From a virus, in the IMG/VR virus record IMGVR_UViG_3300008450_000112, positions 1 through 40,429 of that record: a stretch of 40,429 nucleotides of DNA. One strand, written 5' to 3'. Of this stretch, positions 26,089 through 33,334 are shown piece by piece (position 1 is the stretch's first letter; the number at the start of each line of letters is the position of its first letter). Made by a program: the position numbers and the translations under genes. The notes beneath the pieces were generated by a model. That model saw nothing but the letters and a program-made list of their open reading frames with translations. It did not search any database and was not told where the DNA came from.

Positions 26089-27201
26089 ATGGCAACCACA
26101 TACCGCTATTTGTTTGTTGATCTACTGAGCAACACGATTATTGGAGAACTTCCTTTAACGGGCGTTGGCTTTACTCAACAACTTAATCAGCCTGGAACTT
26201 TTCAAGGCCACCTGCTCCTTTCAGGCGTAAACGCGGATAAGTACAATGTTGAACTTTCAACTATTCCTGCTCACTGCGGTTTGTATGTAGATAGAGACGG
26301 TATTTTGGTATGGGGCGGGGTTATTTGGGGGCGTAGTTACAGTAGCGCTTCACAGACTCTTACCTTTAGCGCGCAAGAATGGATCTCTTATTTTGATCAT
26401 AGGCGCGTTACTCAAGATGTTCAGTTCACAAACATTGATCAATTGGTAATTGCCAAAACCCTCATTGAAGATGCTCAAAACGCAACCTATGGTGACATTG
26501 GCGTTGGCTATAACAGCGCAGGCCAAACAACATCAGGCGTGTTGGTAAATCGTACTTATTACAATTATGAATTAAAAAATGTATTTCAGGCGGTGCAGGA
26601 TCTTAGCCGCCAGGGTGATGGTTTTGATTTTTCTATTGATGTTGAGTATGACGGCATTACAGGTTTGCCTGTTAAAAACTTTAACACTTATTACCCGCGC
26701 AGTGGAACGGCTTACACATTTGGTGATCCTGATGTTCCTGTATTTACTTTTCCTGCGGGCAACATGGTTGAGTATGAGTACCCTGAAGATGGTTCAGTTG
26801 TAGCCAATACTGTTTATTCATTAGGCGCTGGTTCTAATGAAGGTAAACAAATTGCAGTAGGGCAGGACACTACAAAACTTTTGGCAGGTTGGGCATTGTT
26901 AGAAACAACGGCTAATTATTCAGACATTACAGATCAAACAGTTTTGCAAGAATTAGCAAACGCGCAATCTTTGGCTACTTCTTATCCGCCAACGGTTCTC
27001 AAAGTAGTTGTACCTGCCTATGTTGATCCTGTATTTGGTACTTACGCGCTAGGTGATGACACCCGCATCATCATTACAGATAGCCGTTTTCCTAATACCT
27101 TAGATGAAATTTACCGCATTGTTGGCCTTACAATCCAACCAGGTGAAGATGGCCCTGAGCGCGTAACATTGACTCTTGCACAAGGAGCGGGAGAAGCGTA
27201 A
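26089..27201 (+). CDS. Minor tail / baseplate hub-like protein
   Basis: A 370-residue protein resembling the actinobacteriophage minor tail proteins that follow Dit (ReqiPepy6 gp37-like or Tal/hub N-terminal). Visible segments are a starting YRYLFVDLLSNTIIGELPL, GVGFTQQLNQPGTFQGHL, LYVDRDGILVWGGVIWGRSY, SFSAQEW-like TFSAQEWISYFDHR and a closing IVGLTIQPGEDGPERVTLTL. Hub proteins of this kind plug the tail end. It is displaced from Dit by two fibre genes and the minus-strand island. The start lacks a Shine-Dalgarno. Confidence 0.65.
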   Translation: MATTYRYLFVDLLSNTIIGELPLTGVGFTQQLNQPGTFQGHLLLSGVNADKYNVELSTIPAHCGLYVDRDGILVWGGVIWGRSYSSASQTLTFSAQEWISYFDHRRVTQDVQFTNIDQLVIAKTLIEDAQNATYGDIGVGYNSAGQTTSGVLVNRTYYNYELKNVFQAVQDLSRQGDGFDFSIDVEYDGITGLPVKNFNTYYPRSGTAYTFGDPDVPVFTFPAGNMVEYEYPEDGSVVANTVYSLGAGSNEGKQIAVGQDTTKLLAGWALLETTANYSDITDQTVLQELANAQSLATSYPPTVLKVVVPAYVDPVFGTYALGDDTRIIITDSRFPNTLDEIYRIVGLTIQPGEDGPERVTLTLAQGAGEA

Positions 27202-27416
27202 TGGCATACATCAATCAACCTTTAGATTTACACAGAATGTTTGCGGACATTAATACCCGCTTAAACAAACTTGAAACGGCTACACGCTTTACATTTCCTA
27301 ATGTAACTGTTGATCCAACTTACCCGCGTATTGGTGATGCCTGGTTAAACATTACAACTAATCAAGCCAAAATAGTTGATAGCGCTGGCACTGTTCGCGT
27401 CATTACCTGGACATAA
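27201..27416 (+). CDS. Small tail-associated protein
   Basis: A 71-residue protein overlapping the hub-like gene (TAATG). A short N-terminal coiled-coil helix (ADINTRLNKLETATRF) precedes a beta segment PRIGDAWLNITTNQAKIVDS. Many phage minor tail genes are followed by such a small protein, often a trimeric needle or fibre adaptor. Exact role unknown. Confidence 0.6.
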   Translation: MAYINQPLDLHRMFADINTRLNKLETATRFTFPNVTVDPTYPRIGDAWLNITTNQAKIVDSAGTVRVITWT

Positions 27417-27420
27417 CAGT

Positions 27421-27426
27421 TATACT
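27421..27426 (+). promoter_or_regulatory. -10-like element before lysis module
   Basis: TATACT, a near-consensus -10, lies eight bases before the ATG at 27435, a gene without a Shine-Dalgarno. It could drive a nearly leaderless late-lysis transcript. No clear -35 box. Confidence 0.35.
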
Positions 27427-27434
27427 TTTTCACC

Positions 27435-27653
27435 ATGAACGCATTAGATTGGGCCGCATTAGCCGTTAGTATTACCACTATTTTAGGTGGGTTTGTAGCG
27501 GCGGTTAGATGGCTTGTTAAACATTACCTGGCTGAACTTAAACCCAATGGCGGAAGTTCATTGCGTGATGAACAAAATAGGCAGGGTGACACAATCAAGC
27601 GTTTGGAAAGCCGCGTTGATGAAATTTATCGTTTGCTTCTTAATCGCTCTTAG
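27435..27653 (+). CDS. Holin-like membrane protein with coiled-coil tail
   Basis: A 72-residue protein with one N-terminal membrane segment (about 6-26, AALAVSITTILGGFVAAVRW) and a charged C-terminal helix (RQGDTIKRLESRVDEIYRLL). This layout resembles XhlA-type holin accessory proteins. It opens the lysis region, ahead of a lipoprotein, a second membrane protein, the endolysin and another holin-like protein. A holin or antiholin role is inferred. Confidence 0.55.
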   Translation: MNALDWAALAVSITTILGGFVAAVRWLVKHYLAELKPNGGSSLRDEQNRQGDTIKRLESRVDEIYRLLLNRS

Positions 27654-27804
27654 CCTTAGCGGGTGCGGGTATCAAGGCTACACACGCTACCCATGCCAGG
27701 AATTTGAAAATTGGCAAAAGGCTGAATGTAACCCGCCGCAATGTGAAGCGGTAGGCCAATGTACAAAGGATCTATTACCTGATGTGGAGACTCAAAATGG
27801 CTAG
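27619..27804 (+). CDS. Small lipoprotein conserved in aquatic phages
   Basis: A 61-residue protein starting at ATG 27619, inside the end of the previous gene in another frame. A Lys-led hydrophobic signal (MKFIVCFLIALSLSGC) ends in a lipobox LSGC, so Cys16 should be lipidated. The mature part is Cys-rich (GYTRYPCQEF, CNPPQCEAVGQCTKDL), a pattern I recognise in small lipoproteins of pelagic phages. The nested position recalls Rz1 within Rz, but actinobacteria of this type lack an outer membrane, so a classical spanin role is doubtful. Superinfection exclusion or wall contact is possible. Confidence 0.65.
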   Translation: MKFIVCFLIALSLSGCGYQGYTRYPCQEFENWQKAECNPPQCEAVGQCTKDLLPDVETQNG

Positions 27805-28078
27805 ACGCAAATTCACACCTGAAGAATTACATGCGCGCTTAATTGTAACCATAGGAATTTTGCTTGCTTTGGTATTTGCAGGTTCAGTATTTGCCATGTT
27901 GTATGCGTTGGTTTTTGTCACGCAACCTATGGCTCAAGCCCCTAATGATGCGGCATTTATTGATCTTGTTTCTACCTTGTGCGTATTCCTTACGGGTACG
28001 CTATCAGGCATTTTGTCGGCTAATGGACTAAAATCTAAACCAAAGCCACAGGAAGGAAAAGAAGATGAGCCTAAATAA
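27797..28078 (+). CDS. Two-helix membrane protein, holin candidate
   Basis: A 93-residue protein. The ATG at 27797 has GGAG at good spacing, so I prefer it to the ATG at 27782. There are two membrane segments (about 20-42, VTIGILLALVFAGSVFAML, and 57-78, LVSTLCVFLTGTLSGILSA) and a short charged tail (KPKPQEGKEDEPK). A two-TM class II holin layout next to the CHAP endolysin is typical. It overlaps genes on both sides. Confidence 0.6.
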   Translation: MARRKFTPEELHARLIVTIGILLALVFAGSVFAMLYALVFVTQPMAQAPNDAAFIDLVSTLCVFLTGTLSGILSANGLKSKPKPQEGKEDEPK

Positions 28079-28532
28079 AGTTATAGAACTTTGTGAAGCA
28101 TCAATTAATTACACAGAAGGCCCAAACAATGACACCACATTTGGTAAATGGTTTGGCCTAAACAATCAACCCTGGTGCGCAATGTCTGCATCAAAGATGT
28201 ATTTTGATGCTGGAATTATTGCATCAGTAGCCAATACCAAAAAAGGTTTTGCATCATGTGATGCTTGGTTAAAATACCTAACAAAAAACAATCAACTTGT
28301 GCCTATAGGTCAAGCCCAACGCGGAGATCTTGTTTTTTTCCAATTTGATGAAGATGCTCAGCCTGATCATGTGGGCATTGTTAAATTTCATCACAAAACA
28401 CTTAAATACCTACAGGTGTTTGAGGGCAATACATCTTCAGGTAAGGCTGGAAGCCAGTCAAACGGTGATGGTTTTTACCTCAAGAAGCGTGACTACAAAA
28501 CAATCATGGCGGTAGCCCGCCCAAAGGAGTAA
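28065..28532 (+). CDS. CHAP-domain endolysin
   Basis: A 155-residue peptidoglycan amidase or endopeptidase consisting of a CHAP domain only. Cys38 in QPWCAM, His102 in PDHVGIV and Glu120 in FEGNTSS form the expected catalytic set, and GDLVFFQF is the usual strand between them. There is no signal peptide or cell-wall-binding domain, so release depends on a holin. It starts at an ATG overlapping the holin candidate and ends two bases before another membrane protein gene. Confidence 0.85.
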   Translation: MSLNKVIELCEASINYTEGPNNDTTFGKWFGLNNQPWCAMSASKMYFDAGIIASVANTKKGFASCDAWLKYLTKNNQLVPIGQAQRGDLVFFQFDEDAQPDHVGIVKFHHKTLKYLQVFEGNTSSGKAGSQSNGDGFYLKKRDYKTIMAVARPKE

Positions 28533-28534
28533 CA

Positions 28535-28789
28535 ATGGAACAGAAGCACCTAGACATGTTGAAATCAGCAATCCGCCACTTTGCAGTTACCGCTGTTGCG
28601 CTTTATGCCGCAGGAGTAACTGACATTAAGGCGCTTGCATTTGCAACAGCGGCGGCAGTTGTTGGCCCTGCAATCCGCGGCATTGACAAGAAAGACCCTG
28701 CATTTGGATTGGTTGCAGATGTAGTAACCGCAGAGATTGACAAGTTGGCAAAGGCAAAAAAGAAGCCCGCGCCTAAAAAAACGAAATAA
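28535..28789 (+). CDS. Holin-like membrane protein
   Basis: An 84-residue protein starting behind AAGGAG, two bases after the endolysin stop. The central region (about 14-46, AVTAVALYAAGVTDIKALAFA then AAAVVGPAIRGI) is hydrophobic and Ala-rich and may cross the membrane once or twice. The C-terminus is strongly basic (KAKKKPAPKKTK), as in many actinophage holins. It is the last gene of the lysis module, followed by a strong terminator. Confidence 0.65.
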   Translation: MEQKHLDMLKSAIRHFAVTAVALYAAGVTDIKALAFATAAAVVGPAIRGIDKKDPAFGLVADVVTAEIDKLAKAKKKPAPKKTK

Positions 28790-28796
28790 GTGAACT

Positions 28797-28819
28797 GCCC
28801 CGCTAACGCGGGGCTTTTT
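28797..28819 (+). terminator. Rho-independent terminator of the late operon
   Basis: A perfect 7-bp GC stem, GCCCCGC with GCGGGGC, a TAAC loop and an immediate T-run. It closes the structural and lysis operon and separates it from the early-type genes. Confidence 0.92.
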
Positions 28820-28855
28820 ACTTTGCGGTACGCTTTGCGCAAGGAGGCAACACAC

Positions 28856-29110
28856 ATGGCATTAGAAAATGCGTTTAGTGAAATACTTAGTAAGCGGGCA
28901 ATAGGCCGTTCTCCTATTGCTGGAGTTTGTTCTTATCAAGCGCTTTACAATACTTTGGCAAAGGAAGATCAAAAAACATTAGATGAAGCATGGGAAAGAA
29001 ATTACCCTGTTAATTTGATTGTTCAGGCTCTACGGGCAGATGGCCACAAATGCAGTGCAGACACAATCAGAACTCATAGATACGGTACTTGCAGGTGTCC
29101 AAAAGAGTAG
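28856..29110 (+). CDS. Putative helix-turn-helix protein
   Basis: An 84-residue protein behind AAGGAGG, which sets the start at ATG 28856. It is a helical protein with a possible HTH in the second half (VNLIVQALRADGHKCSADTIRTHR), resembling small DNA-binding proteins that follow phage terminators. The final CRC pair could bind metal. Function is otherwise unknown. It overlaps the next ORF. Confidence 0.5.
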   Translation: MALENAFSEILSKRAIGRSPIAGVCSYQALYNTLAKEDQKTLDEAWERNYPVNLIVQALRADGHKCSADTIRTHRYGTCRCPKE

Positions 29111-29352
29111 ATGAAGTTCTTGATGACCGCCAACATGAATACGGAAGCGCTCGCAAAAACTTCACAGCCATAGGCCGTATGTGGGGCGCTCTCTTAGACA
29201 TAGAGGACATTGATCCTGCCATTGTTGCGTTGATGTTTGATGCGGCAAAGTCAGTACGGATCACAGCCAACTTAGAACATGAAGATAGTTGGATAGACAA
29301 AGAAGGCTACACACACCACGGCAAGGAGATTGTGTTTACAAATGAGCCTTGA
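29089..29352 (+). CDS. DUF6378-like phage protein
   Basis: An 87-residue protein starting at TTG 29089 or GTG 29095, overlapping the upstream gene. The pattern RQHEYGSARKNFTAIGRMW, DPAIVALMFDAAKSVRI and the closing DSWIDKEGYTHHG match a small all-helical family common in phage replication regions (DUF6378). Its role is unknown; related folds include MazG-like and other nucleotide-binding helical bundles. The gene ends overlapping the phosphoesterase start. Confidence 0.7.
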   Translation: MQVSKRVDEVLDDRQHEYGSARKNFTAIGRMWGALLDIEDIDPAIVALMFDAAKSVRITANLEHEDSWIDKEGYTHHGKEIVFTNEP

Positions 29353-30373
29353 AAAAAGATTACAGGACATGCCTGAAGGCATTGAGTCACAAGATGTGAA
29401 AGAACTACGCCAAGTTATTTTGCGATTGCAAAAACAACTCAAGCAATCTAAAGAGCGCAGTGAAGATTTGGTAGAGGCAACTCACCGCGGTGCTTATGAT
29501 GCAATGATTTCATTGGGTGCAGTGCCACCTGTTTCTGCGCCACAAAAAGACACACGCAAAATAAATGCTGAAGTTGCTTTGATCCACACAACGGATTGGC
29601 AAGGCGCAAAAGTTACAACCAGTTACAACACTGAAATTATGCGTGAGCGGGTGATGCAATTTTCTGAAAAAGTTGTACACCTAACTGATTTGCAACGCCA
29701 TCACCACCCTGTAAAAGAGTGCGTAGTGATGTTTGGTGGTGACATGGTTGAAGGTTTGTTTAATTATCCTGCGCAGTTATGGCAGATAGACGCTTCATTG
29801 TTTGGGCAATTTACAAATGTTTCACGGCTTTGCGTGGATTTTGTGCGCACAATGTTGGCCAACTTTGAAAAAGTCACGGTGATTGCTGAATGGGGAAATC
29901 ATGGGCGCATTGGCGGCAAGCGGGCAGAAGTGCCTAAGTCTGACAATGTGGATCGCATGGTGTACGAGATGAGCCGCCAAATCCTTGCAGGAGAAAAGCG
30001 TTTAACCTGGGAAGATTGTCCAGAGGACATTCAAGAAGTTGAGATTGGCAATTACCGCGCTCTGCTTATGCATGGTGATGAGTTAGGCCGTTCAGGATTT
30101 GCAAGCCCTGCGGCATGGATTGCAGGTGCTAACCGTTGGAAAGCGGGCGCACATGATTACGATTTTCACGACATTTTTTTAGGTCACTATCACCGACATG
30201 CACAAGAGCCTATTCAAAAGCACTACAACATTTATTGGACGGGTTCAACAGAGTCAGATAATCGTTATGCCCGTGACTCAATGGCCGCTAGTGGCAGACC
30301 GTCACAGCGTTTGCACTTTGTAGATCCAATTAAAGGCAGAACAACAGCGCAGTATCAAGTTTGGTTGGATTGA
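29342..30373 (+). CDS. Calcineurin-like metallophosphoesterase
   Basis: A 343-residue enzyme with a helical N-terminal 60 residues and then a metallophosphoesterase domain. Motifs in order are TTDWQGAK (about 83-90), GGDMVEG, GNHGR, LMHGDE and GHYHRH. Motif I normally reads D-x-H; here it is D-W-Q, so one metal ligand is changed. Phage homologues are often annotated as DNA-repair or nucleotide phosphatases. ATG 29342 overlaps the previous ORF; an upstream in-frame GTG at 29330 is less likely. A nuclease or cyclic-nucleotide phosphodiesterase role is possible. Confidence 0.8.
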   Translation: MSLEKRLQDMPEGIESQDVKELRQVILRLQKQLKQSKERSEDLVEATHRGAYDAMISLGAVPPVSAPQKDTRKINAEVALIHTTDWQGAKVTTSYNTEIMRERVMQFSEKVVHLTDLQRHHHPVKECVVMFGGDMVEGLFNYPAQLWQIDASLFGQFTNVSRLCVDFVRTMLANFEKVTVIAEWGNHGRIGGKRAEVPKSDNVDRMVYEMSRQILAGEKRLTWEDCPEDIQEVEIGNYRALLMHGDELGRSGFASPAAWIAGANRWKAGAHDYDFHDIFLGHYHRHAQEPIQKHYNIYWTGSTESDNRYARDSMAASGRPSQRLHFVDPIKGRTTAQYQVWLD

Positions 30374-30834
30374 TGGCGCTTGAGCCAATTAGAGAAGTAA
30401 TAAGCGACAATGCAAAAGAGCGCGCAATGGCGGCGTTTTTACAAGAGGCTATGAGATGGGAACTTTTCCCAACGCCTAAATTTTATTTTACTGATTTTCA
30501 CATTTTGCAACTGTACGACAATGGGCGCAAGAATTACATTGGTGATCTTGAAATTAAATGGCTAAACATACCTAGCAATGTTCCCGCAATTTTTCCGTTC
30601 AATAAATTACAACAGATGATGATTGCCCCACCATACACAGATAGCCCAAACTCATTTCATAGGATCTGTTTTAGATTTACTGATGGTGTTTTGATGTTGC
30701 CCGTTAAGGAATTGGCTCGCCTGCACCCTGAGATACACACGCGGCGCGATACTAATGAAACGGATTTAGTTATCAAAGTTTCTGTTGCCGATTACACAAA
30801 ATACTTTAGACCGATAATAATTCAAGAACCTTGA
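30373..30834 (+). CDS. Conserved hypothetical protein
   Basis: A 153-residue protein that starts at an ATG overlapping the upstream stop (TGATG). It has a compact alpha-beta composition with IGDLEIKWLNIPSNVPAIFP, HRICFRFTDGVLMLPVKEL and DLVIKVSVADYTKYFRP segments. I recognise the pattern from phage replication regions but cannot assign a function. Coupling to the phosphoesterase suggests a shared pathway. Confidence 0.6.
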   Translation: MALEPIREVISDNAKERAMAAFLQEAMRWELFPTPKFYFTDFHILQLYDNGRKNYIGDLEIKWLNIPSNVPAIFPFNKLQQMMIAPPYTDSPNSFHRICFRFTDGVLMLPVKELARLHPEIHTRRDTNETDLVIKVSVADYTKYFRPIIIQEP

Positions 30835-30948
30835 TTTTGGCTGTCAAATCGTAAGTGGCATTTCCGTTTTTGTGGCGTGTTGCAATTTTTTTACGCGTGA
30901 CTTGCCAAATAAATTACAAGAAATCAAAAAGTGAAAAACCTCAAAAAG

Positions 30949-30954
30949 TATAAT
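30949..30954 (+). promoter_or_regulatory. Consensus -10 box in the 30.9-kb gap
   Basis: A perfect TATAAT lies in the 160-base gap 30835-30994 before the small gene at 30995. No matching -35 is obvious. The rest of the gap is A/T-rich with several A-runs and no ORF. Likely the promoter for a rightward early transcript. Confidence 0.5.
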
Positions 30955-30994
30955 TATCCTGCAACCTCAAATTAAGGAACAGAAAGGTAATTCA

Positions 30995-31198
30995 ATGAGC
31001 AAGTGTTGTGAGATCGTGTATTTCAAACATGACATGGGTTGGGATTGTTATGAGAAATCAGAGTGCCACAAATTTCAAGGCACATGGCTTCCTAGATGGT
31101 TCAACAATCCCATTGTGGAAGATGCGCCCACCAAAAAAGATGCCACGCAACAGATCAAAGACATGCACATTTTAGGATTGTGCTTAGTCAAACCTTAA
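30995..31198 (+). CDS. Small Cys-rich hypothetical protein
   Basis: A 67-residue protein behind AAAGG. It contains CC near the start, two further cysteines (WDCYEKSEC) and conserved-looking aromatic residues (GTWLPRWFNN). First gene after the consensus -10 box, so probably expressed early. Its stop overlaps that of the convergent minus-strand gene. Function unknown. Confidence 0.55.
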   Translation: MSKCCEIVYFKHDMGWDCYEKSECHKFQGTWLPRWFNNPIVEDAPTKKDATQQIKDMHILGLCLVKP

Positions 31199-31401
31199 TC
31201 ATCATCATCATCTGAATACTCAGATGTGATCAGGCGCATGTCAGAAACATCAACGCCATGCTCTGTTGCCTTGTCCATTGCGTCTTTAAAGGTTGTTAAG
31301 CAACGGTTGGTTAAATCGCTAACCATGTCGGGGTATTGGGCTTCAGTTCCCAACTCCACGATAAGACCGCCTAAACGGATTGAGATTTGTGAGTAAGCCA
31401 T
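31195..31401 (-). CDS. Small minus-strand protein with acidic tail
   Basis: A 68-residue protein behind AGGGGG on the minus strand, which supports it as real. It starts MAYSQISIRLGGLIVELG, has a helix (LTNRCLTTFKDAMDKATEHG) and ends in five Asp residues. The only minus-strand gene in the early region, lying between two rightward transcripts. Possible regulator or host-takeover peptide; no motif proves either. Confidence 0.6.
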   Translation of the reverse strand: MAYSQISIRLGGLIVELGTEAQYPDMVSDLTNRCLTTFKDAMDKATEHGVDVSDMRLITSEYSDDDDD

Positions 31402-31423
31402 GATTTCCCCCTGACCCCTAAGT

Positions 31424-31483
31424 ATGCCACCACCGACACGCTAGGCACATAAATTACGGGGTTCTTGTATTTGTCGGTGGCAT
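31424..31483. promoter_or_regulatory. Imperfect inverted repeat in divergent gap
   Basis: ATGCCACCACCGACA (31424-31438) is complementary to TGTCGGTGGCAT (31472-31483) apart from a three-base bulge, around a 33-base loop. It lies between the minus-strand gene at 31401 and the annealing-protein gene at 31537. It could be an operator for divergent control or a leader hairpin. No clear promoter boxes are seen in the rest of the gap. Confidence 0.45.
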
Positions 31484-31536
31484 GGTGTTCAATCCTCCCT
31501 ACACGGGCTGGTTAGCCCCTAACAGGAAGGTTTCAC

Positions 31537-32127
31537 ATGGCAAGTTACAAAGGCCCATTAGATTACATTGATGTGGCAACACGCATTATTGAGTTCCGCG
31601 AGAAGTATCCAACAGGTTCATTACAGTCATGGAAAGATCCGTATGTAATTGAAGTAAAAATGCCTGACGGAAGTATTAAAAGTTACATGGTGTACAGCGC
31701 CGCGGCATACCGCTCACCTGATGATCAATTGCCTGGCGTTGGTTGGGCATACGAGCCAATCCCAGGGCCAACCAACTTTACCCGTGACTCTGAGTTACAA
31801 AACGCTGAAACAGCCGCGTGGGGGCGCGCAATGGTTGCCGCTCTTGCAGTGGATACAAAAAAAGGCATTGCATCATCTGAAGAAGTACGCAACCGCCAAA
31901 CAAAAACAACTGAAGCACCACAAGCCAAAGCACCTGCGGCAAAGCGTGAGTACACAGAAGAAGAAAAAGCAAGCGCATTTGCAGTTTTCAGTTTGATTGA
32001 AACTAAAACAACAGAGGAAGAACTCAGAAGCGCATGGCAATTAAATCTTGATCTGCTTGATGTTGTAATTGAAGGCGCAACTTTGCGTGATCACCTTTTG
32101 ACACGCAGGGCGGCTCTCAATGGATAA
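31537..32127 (+). CDS. Single-strand annealing protein-like (ERF/Sak/Rad52 group)
   Basis: A 196-residue protein resembling phage single-strand DNA annealing proteins. It shows DYIDVATRIIEFREKYPTGS at the start, SAAAYRSPDD and PGVGWAYE in the middle, and the ELQNAETAAWGRAMVAAL block typical of the ERF/Sak-like group (about 86-105). The C-terminal 70 residues are linker plus a helical domain. These proteins promote recombination and replication-repair together with SSB and exonucleases; here a Cas4-like nuclease, RusA and SSB are encoded nearby. AGGAAGG precedes the start. Confidence 0.65.
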   Translation: MASYKGPLDYIDVATRIIEFREKYPTGSLQSWKDPYVIEVKMPDGSIKSYMVYSAAAYRSPDDQLPGVGWAYEPIPGPTNFTRDSELQNAETAAWGRAMVAALAVDTKKGIASSEEVRNRQTKTTEAPQAKAPAAKREYTEEEKASAFAVFSLIETKTTEEELRSAWQLNLDLLDVVIEGATLRDHLLTRRAALNG

Positions 32128-32425
32128 CAAAGTCATCATTGCTCATAATGCACAACCCACATCAGTAGCCGCGGCTATGAAAGCGTTGCCTAGAACTGGA
32201 TCATTGCGCCGCAAGGTGTATGAATACATTTTGAAGCAGGGCTTGCGTGGCGCTACGGATCAAGAAATAGAAAAAGCATTAGGCATTGAAGGCAACACAG
32301 TACGCCCAACCAGGATTAGCCTGATTAAAGATGGTTACATCATTTGGGCAGGCACATTTAGAAAAAACCACCACAACAATGACTGCCTGGTTTACCGCGC
32401 AGTAGAGGAAGGAATGATGCTATGA
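32120..32425 (+). CDS. Winged-helix DNA-binding protein
   Basis: A 101-residue protein overlapping the annealing-protein gene by eight bases. The sequence RRKVYEYILKQGLRGATDQE, IEKALGIEGNTVRPTRISL and DGYIIWAGTFRK is a clear winged-helix with recognition helix NTVRPTRISLI. Similar small proteins are common in actinophage early regions. It is a candidate transcription regulator or replication accessory factor. Confidence 0.7.
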   Translation: MDNKVIIAHNAQPTSVAAAMKALPRTGSLRRKVYEYILKQGLRGATDQEIEKALGIEGNTVRPTRISLIKDGYIIWAGTFRKNHHNNDCLVYRAVEEGMML

Positions 32426-32682
32426 GTAACAAAGAAAATAAATTTGAACCGTCAAACGGATTAAAGGTTGCAGTTCATTTCAACATTATTGCAATCCGCG
32501 CAGTAGCGCAGGAGTTGGACATTTTTCCTGAAGTGTTGGCTGAAAAATTAGACAGAGCGGGATTTATGCTTACCCCTGATCCGTTTAACATGTCATCAGA
32601 TGCGGGCAAAGTAATTGTTTTGCAAAACAAGCGTGAAAATGCAAACCTAAGTGTTGTTAAAGAGGCGGAAGAAAATGAATGA
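32422..32682 (+). CDS. Small hypothetical protein
   Basis: An 86-residue protein overlapping its neighbour by four bases (ATGA). It has an N-terminal helix (FNIIAIRAVAQELDIFPEVL) and a short strand VIVLQNKRE, with no recognisable motif. Part of the coupled early operon. Confidence 0.55.
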   Translation: MSNKENKFEPSNGLKVAVHFNIIAIRAVAQELDIFPEVLAEKLDRAGFMLTPDPFNMSSDAGKVIVLQNKRENANLSVVKEAEENE

Positions 32683-32803
32683 ACAAGAAAAAGCCTTTTG
32701 GGTTTGGTGGCAAACGGTTGAGCAAAACATAGATGCAACAACATTGCGCATGGCTTTTGATGCTGGTTACGAAAAAGCAAAAAAGGAAGTGAATAATGTC
32801 TGA
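32675..32803 (+). CDS. 42-residue hypothetical protein
   Basis: A short ORF starting at an ATG behind GGCGGAAGAAA, overlapping the ends of both neighbouring genes. It encodes a helical, Trp-rich peptide (AFWVWWQTVEQN, then GYEKAKKEV). Such small helical proteins with FWxWW and AFDAGYEKAK patterns occur in phage early operons. Function unknown. Confidence 0.6.
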   Translation: MNEQEKAFWVWWQTVEQNIDATTLRMAFDAGYEKAKKEVNNV

Positions 32804-33164
32804 AATTATTACTCCTGCAATGGTGGAGCAAAAATTACGGGGGCTTTCAAAAGAAGTAGATGTAGCCCACAAAGATCTTGTAGAAGTTGAAACGATTTAT
32901 CACAGCATCAAAGCAGATTATGAAATTGCTATGGCTAAATCTCGTATGACTTTTGCAACTCAATCATCACCTACTGGCAAAAATTACACAGTAGGTGAGC
33001 GTGAGGACATGGCGCTTATTCAGAATGAAGAACTGCATAAGGATCTTGCCATTGTGCAAGCCAAAGTTTTGGCTACGCGCGCTAACACCAACCGCTTAAA
33101 AATGCAGGTGGACATTGCCCGCTCAGTAGGTACATCAGTGCGCACCAGTATGGATCTCACATGA
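32796..33164 (+). CDS. Coiled-coil hypothetical protein
   Basis: A 122-residue protein predicted to be two long helices (LRGLSKEVDVAHKDLVEVE and HKDLAIVQAKVLATRANTNR) with a short loop around GKNYTVGER. It resembles small helical phage accessory proteins. No catalytic motif. Overlaps neighbours by eight and four bases. Confidence 0.55.
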   Translation: MSEIITPAMVEQKLRGLSKEVDVAHKDLVEVETIYHSIKADYEIAMAKSRMTFATQSSPTGKNYTVGEREDMALIQNEELHKDLAIVQAKVLATRANTNRLKMQVDIARSVGTSVRTSMDLT

Positions 33165-33334
33165 TTACATTTATTGTCTTTTTAATTGGTTTATTTTGCG
33201 GCTATTGGCTGTATTTATTAAACATGACATGGAAGTTGTACAAGATCCAAAAGAAACTGGTTGCACTAGAACTAGAACACATGAAAGTTATGGAAGATTT
33301 ACGCGGCCCACAATGGAATGAGGATAATTTGTGA
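33161..33334 (+). CDS. 57-residue membrane protein
   Basis: A short ORF overlapping the upstream gene (ATGA). Residues 2-20 form one hydrophobic helix (ITFIVFLIGLFCGYWLYLL), then a basic helix (KLYKIQKKL) and an acidic end. A type I-like single-pass protein with a cytoplasmic tail; role unknown. Confidence 0.65.
   Translation: MITFIVFLIGLFCGYWLYLLNMTWKLYKIQKKLVALELEHMKVMEDLRGPQWNEDNL

Noticed and set aside
27797-28078. Start at ATG 27782 for the two-helix membrane protein
   Set aside because: GGAG is well spaced for ATG 27797 and the extra five residues add no recognisable feature.
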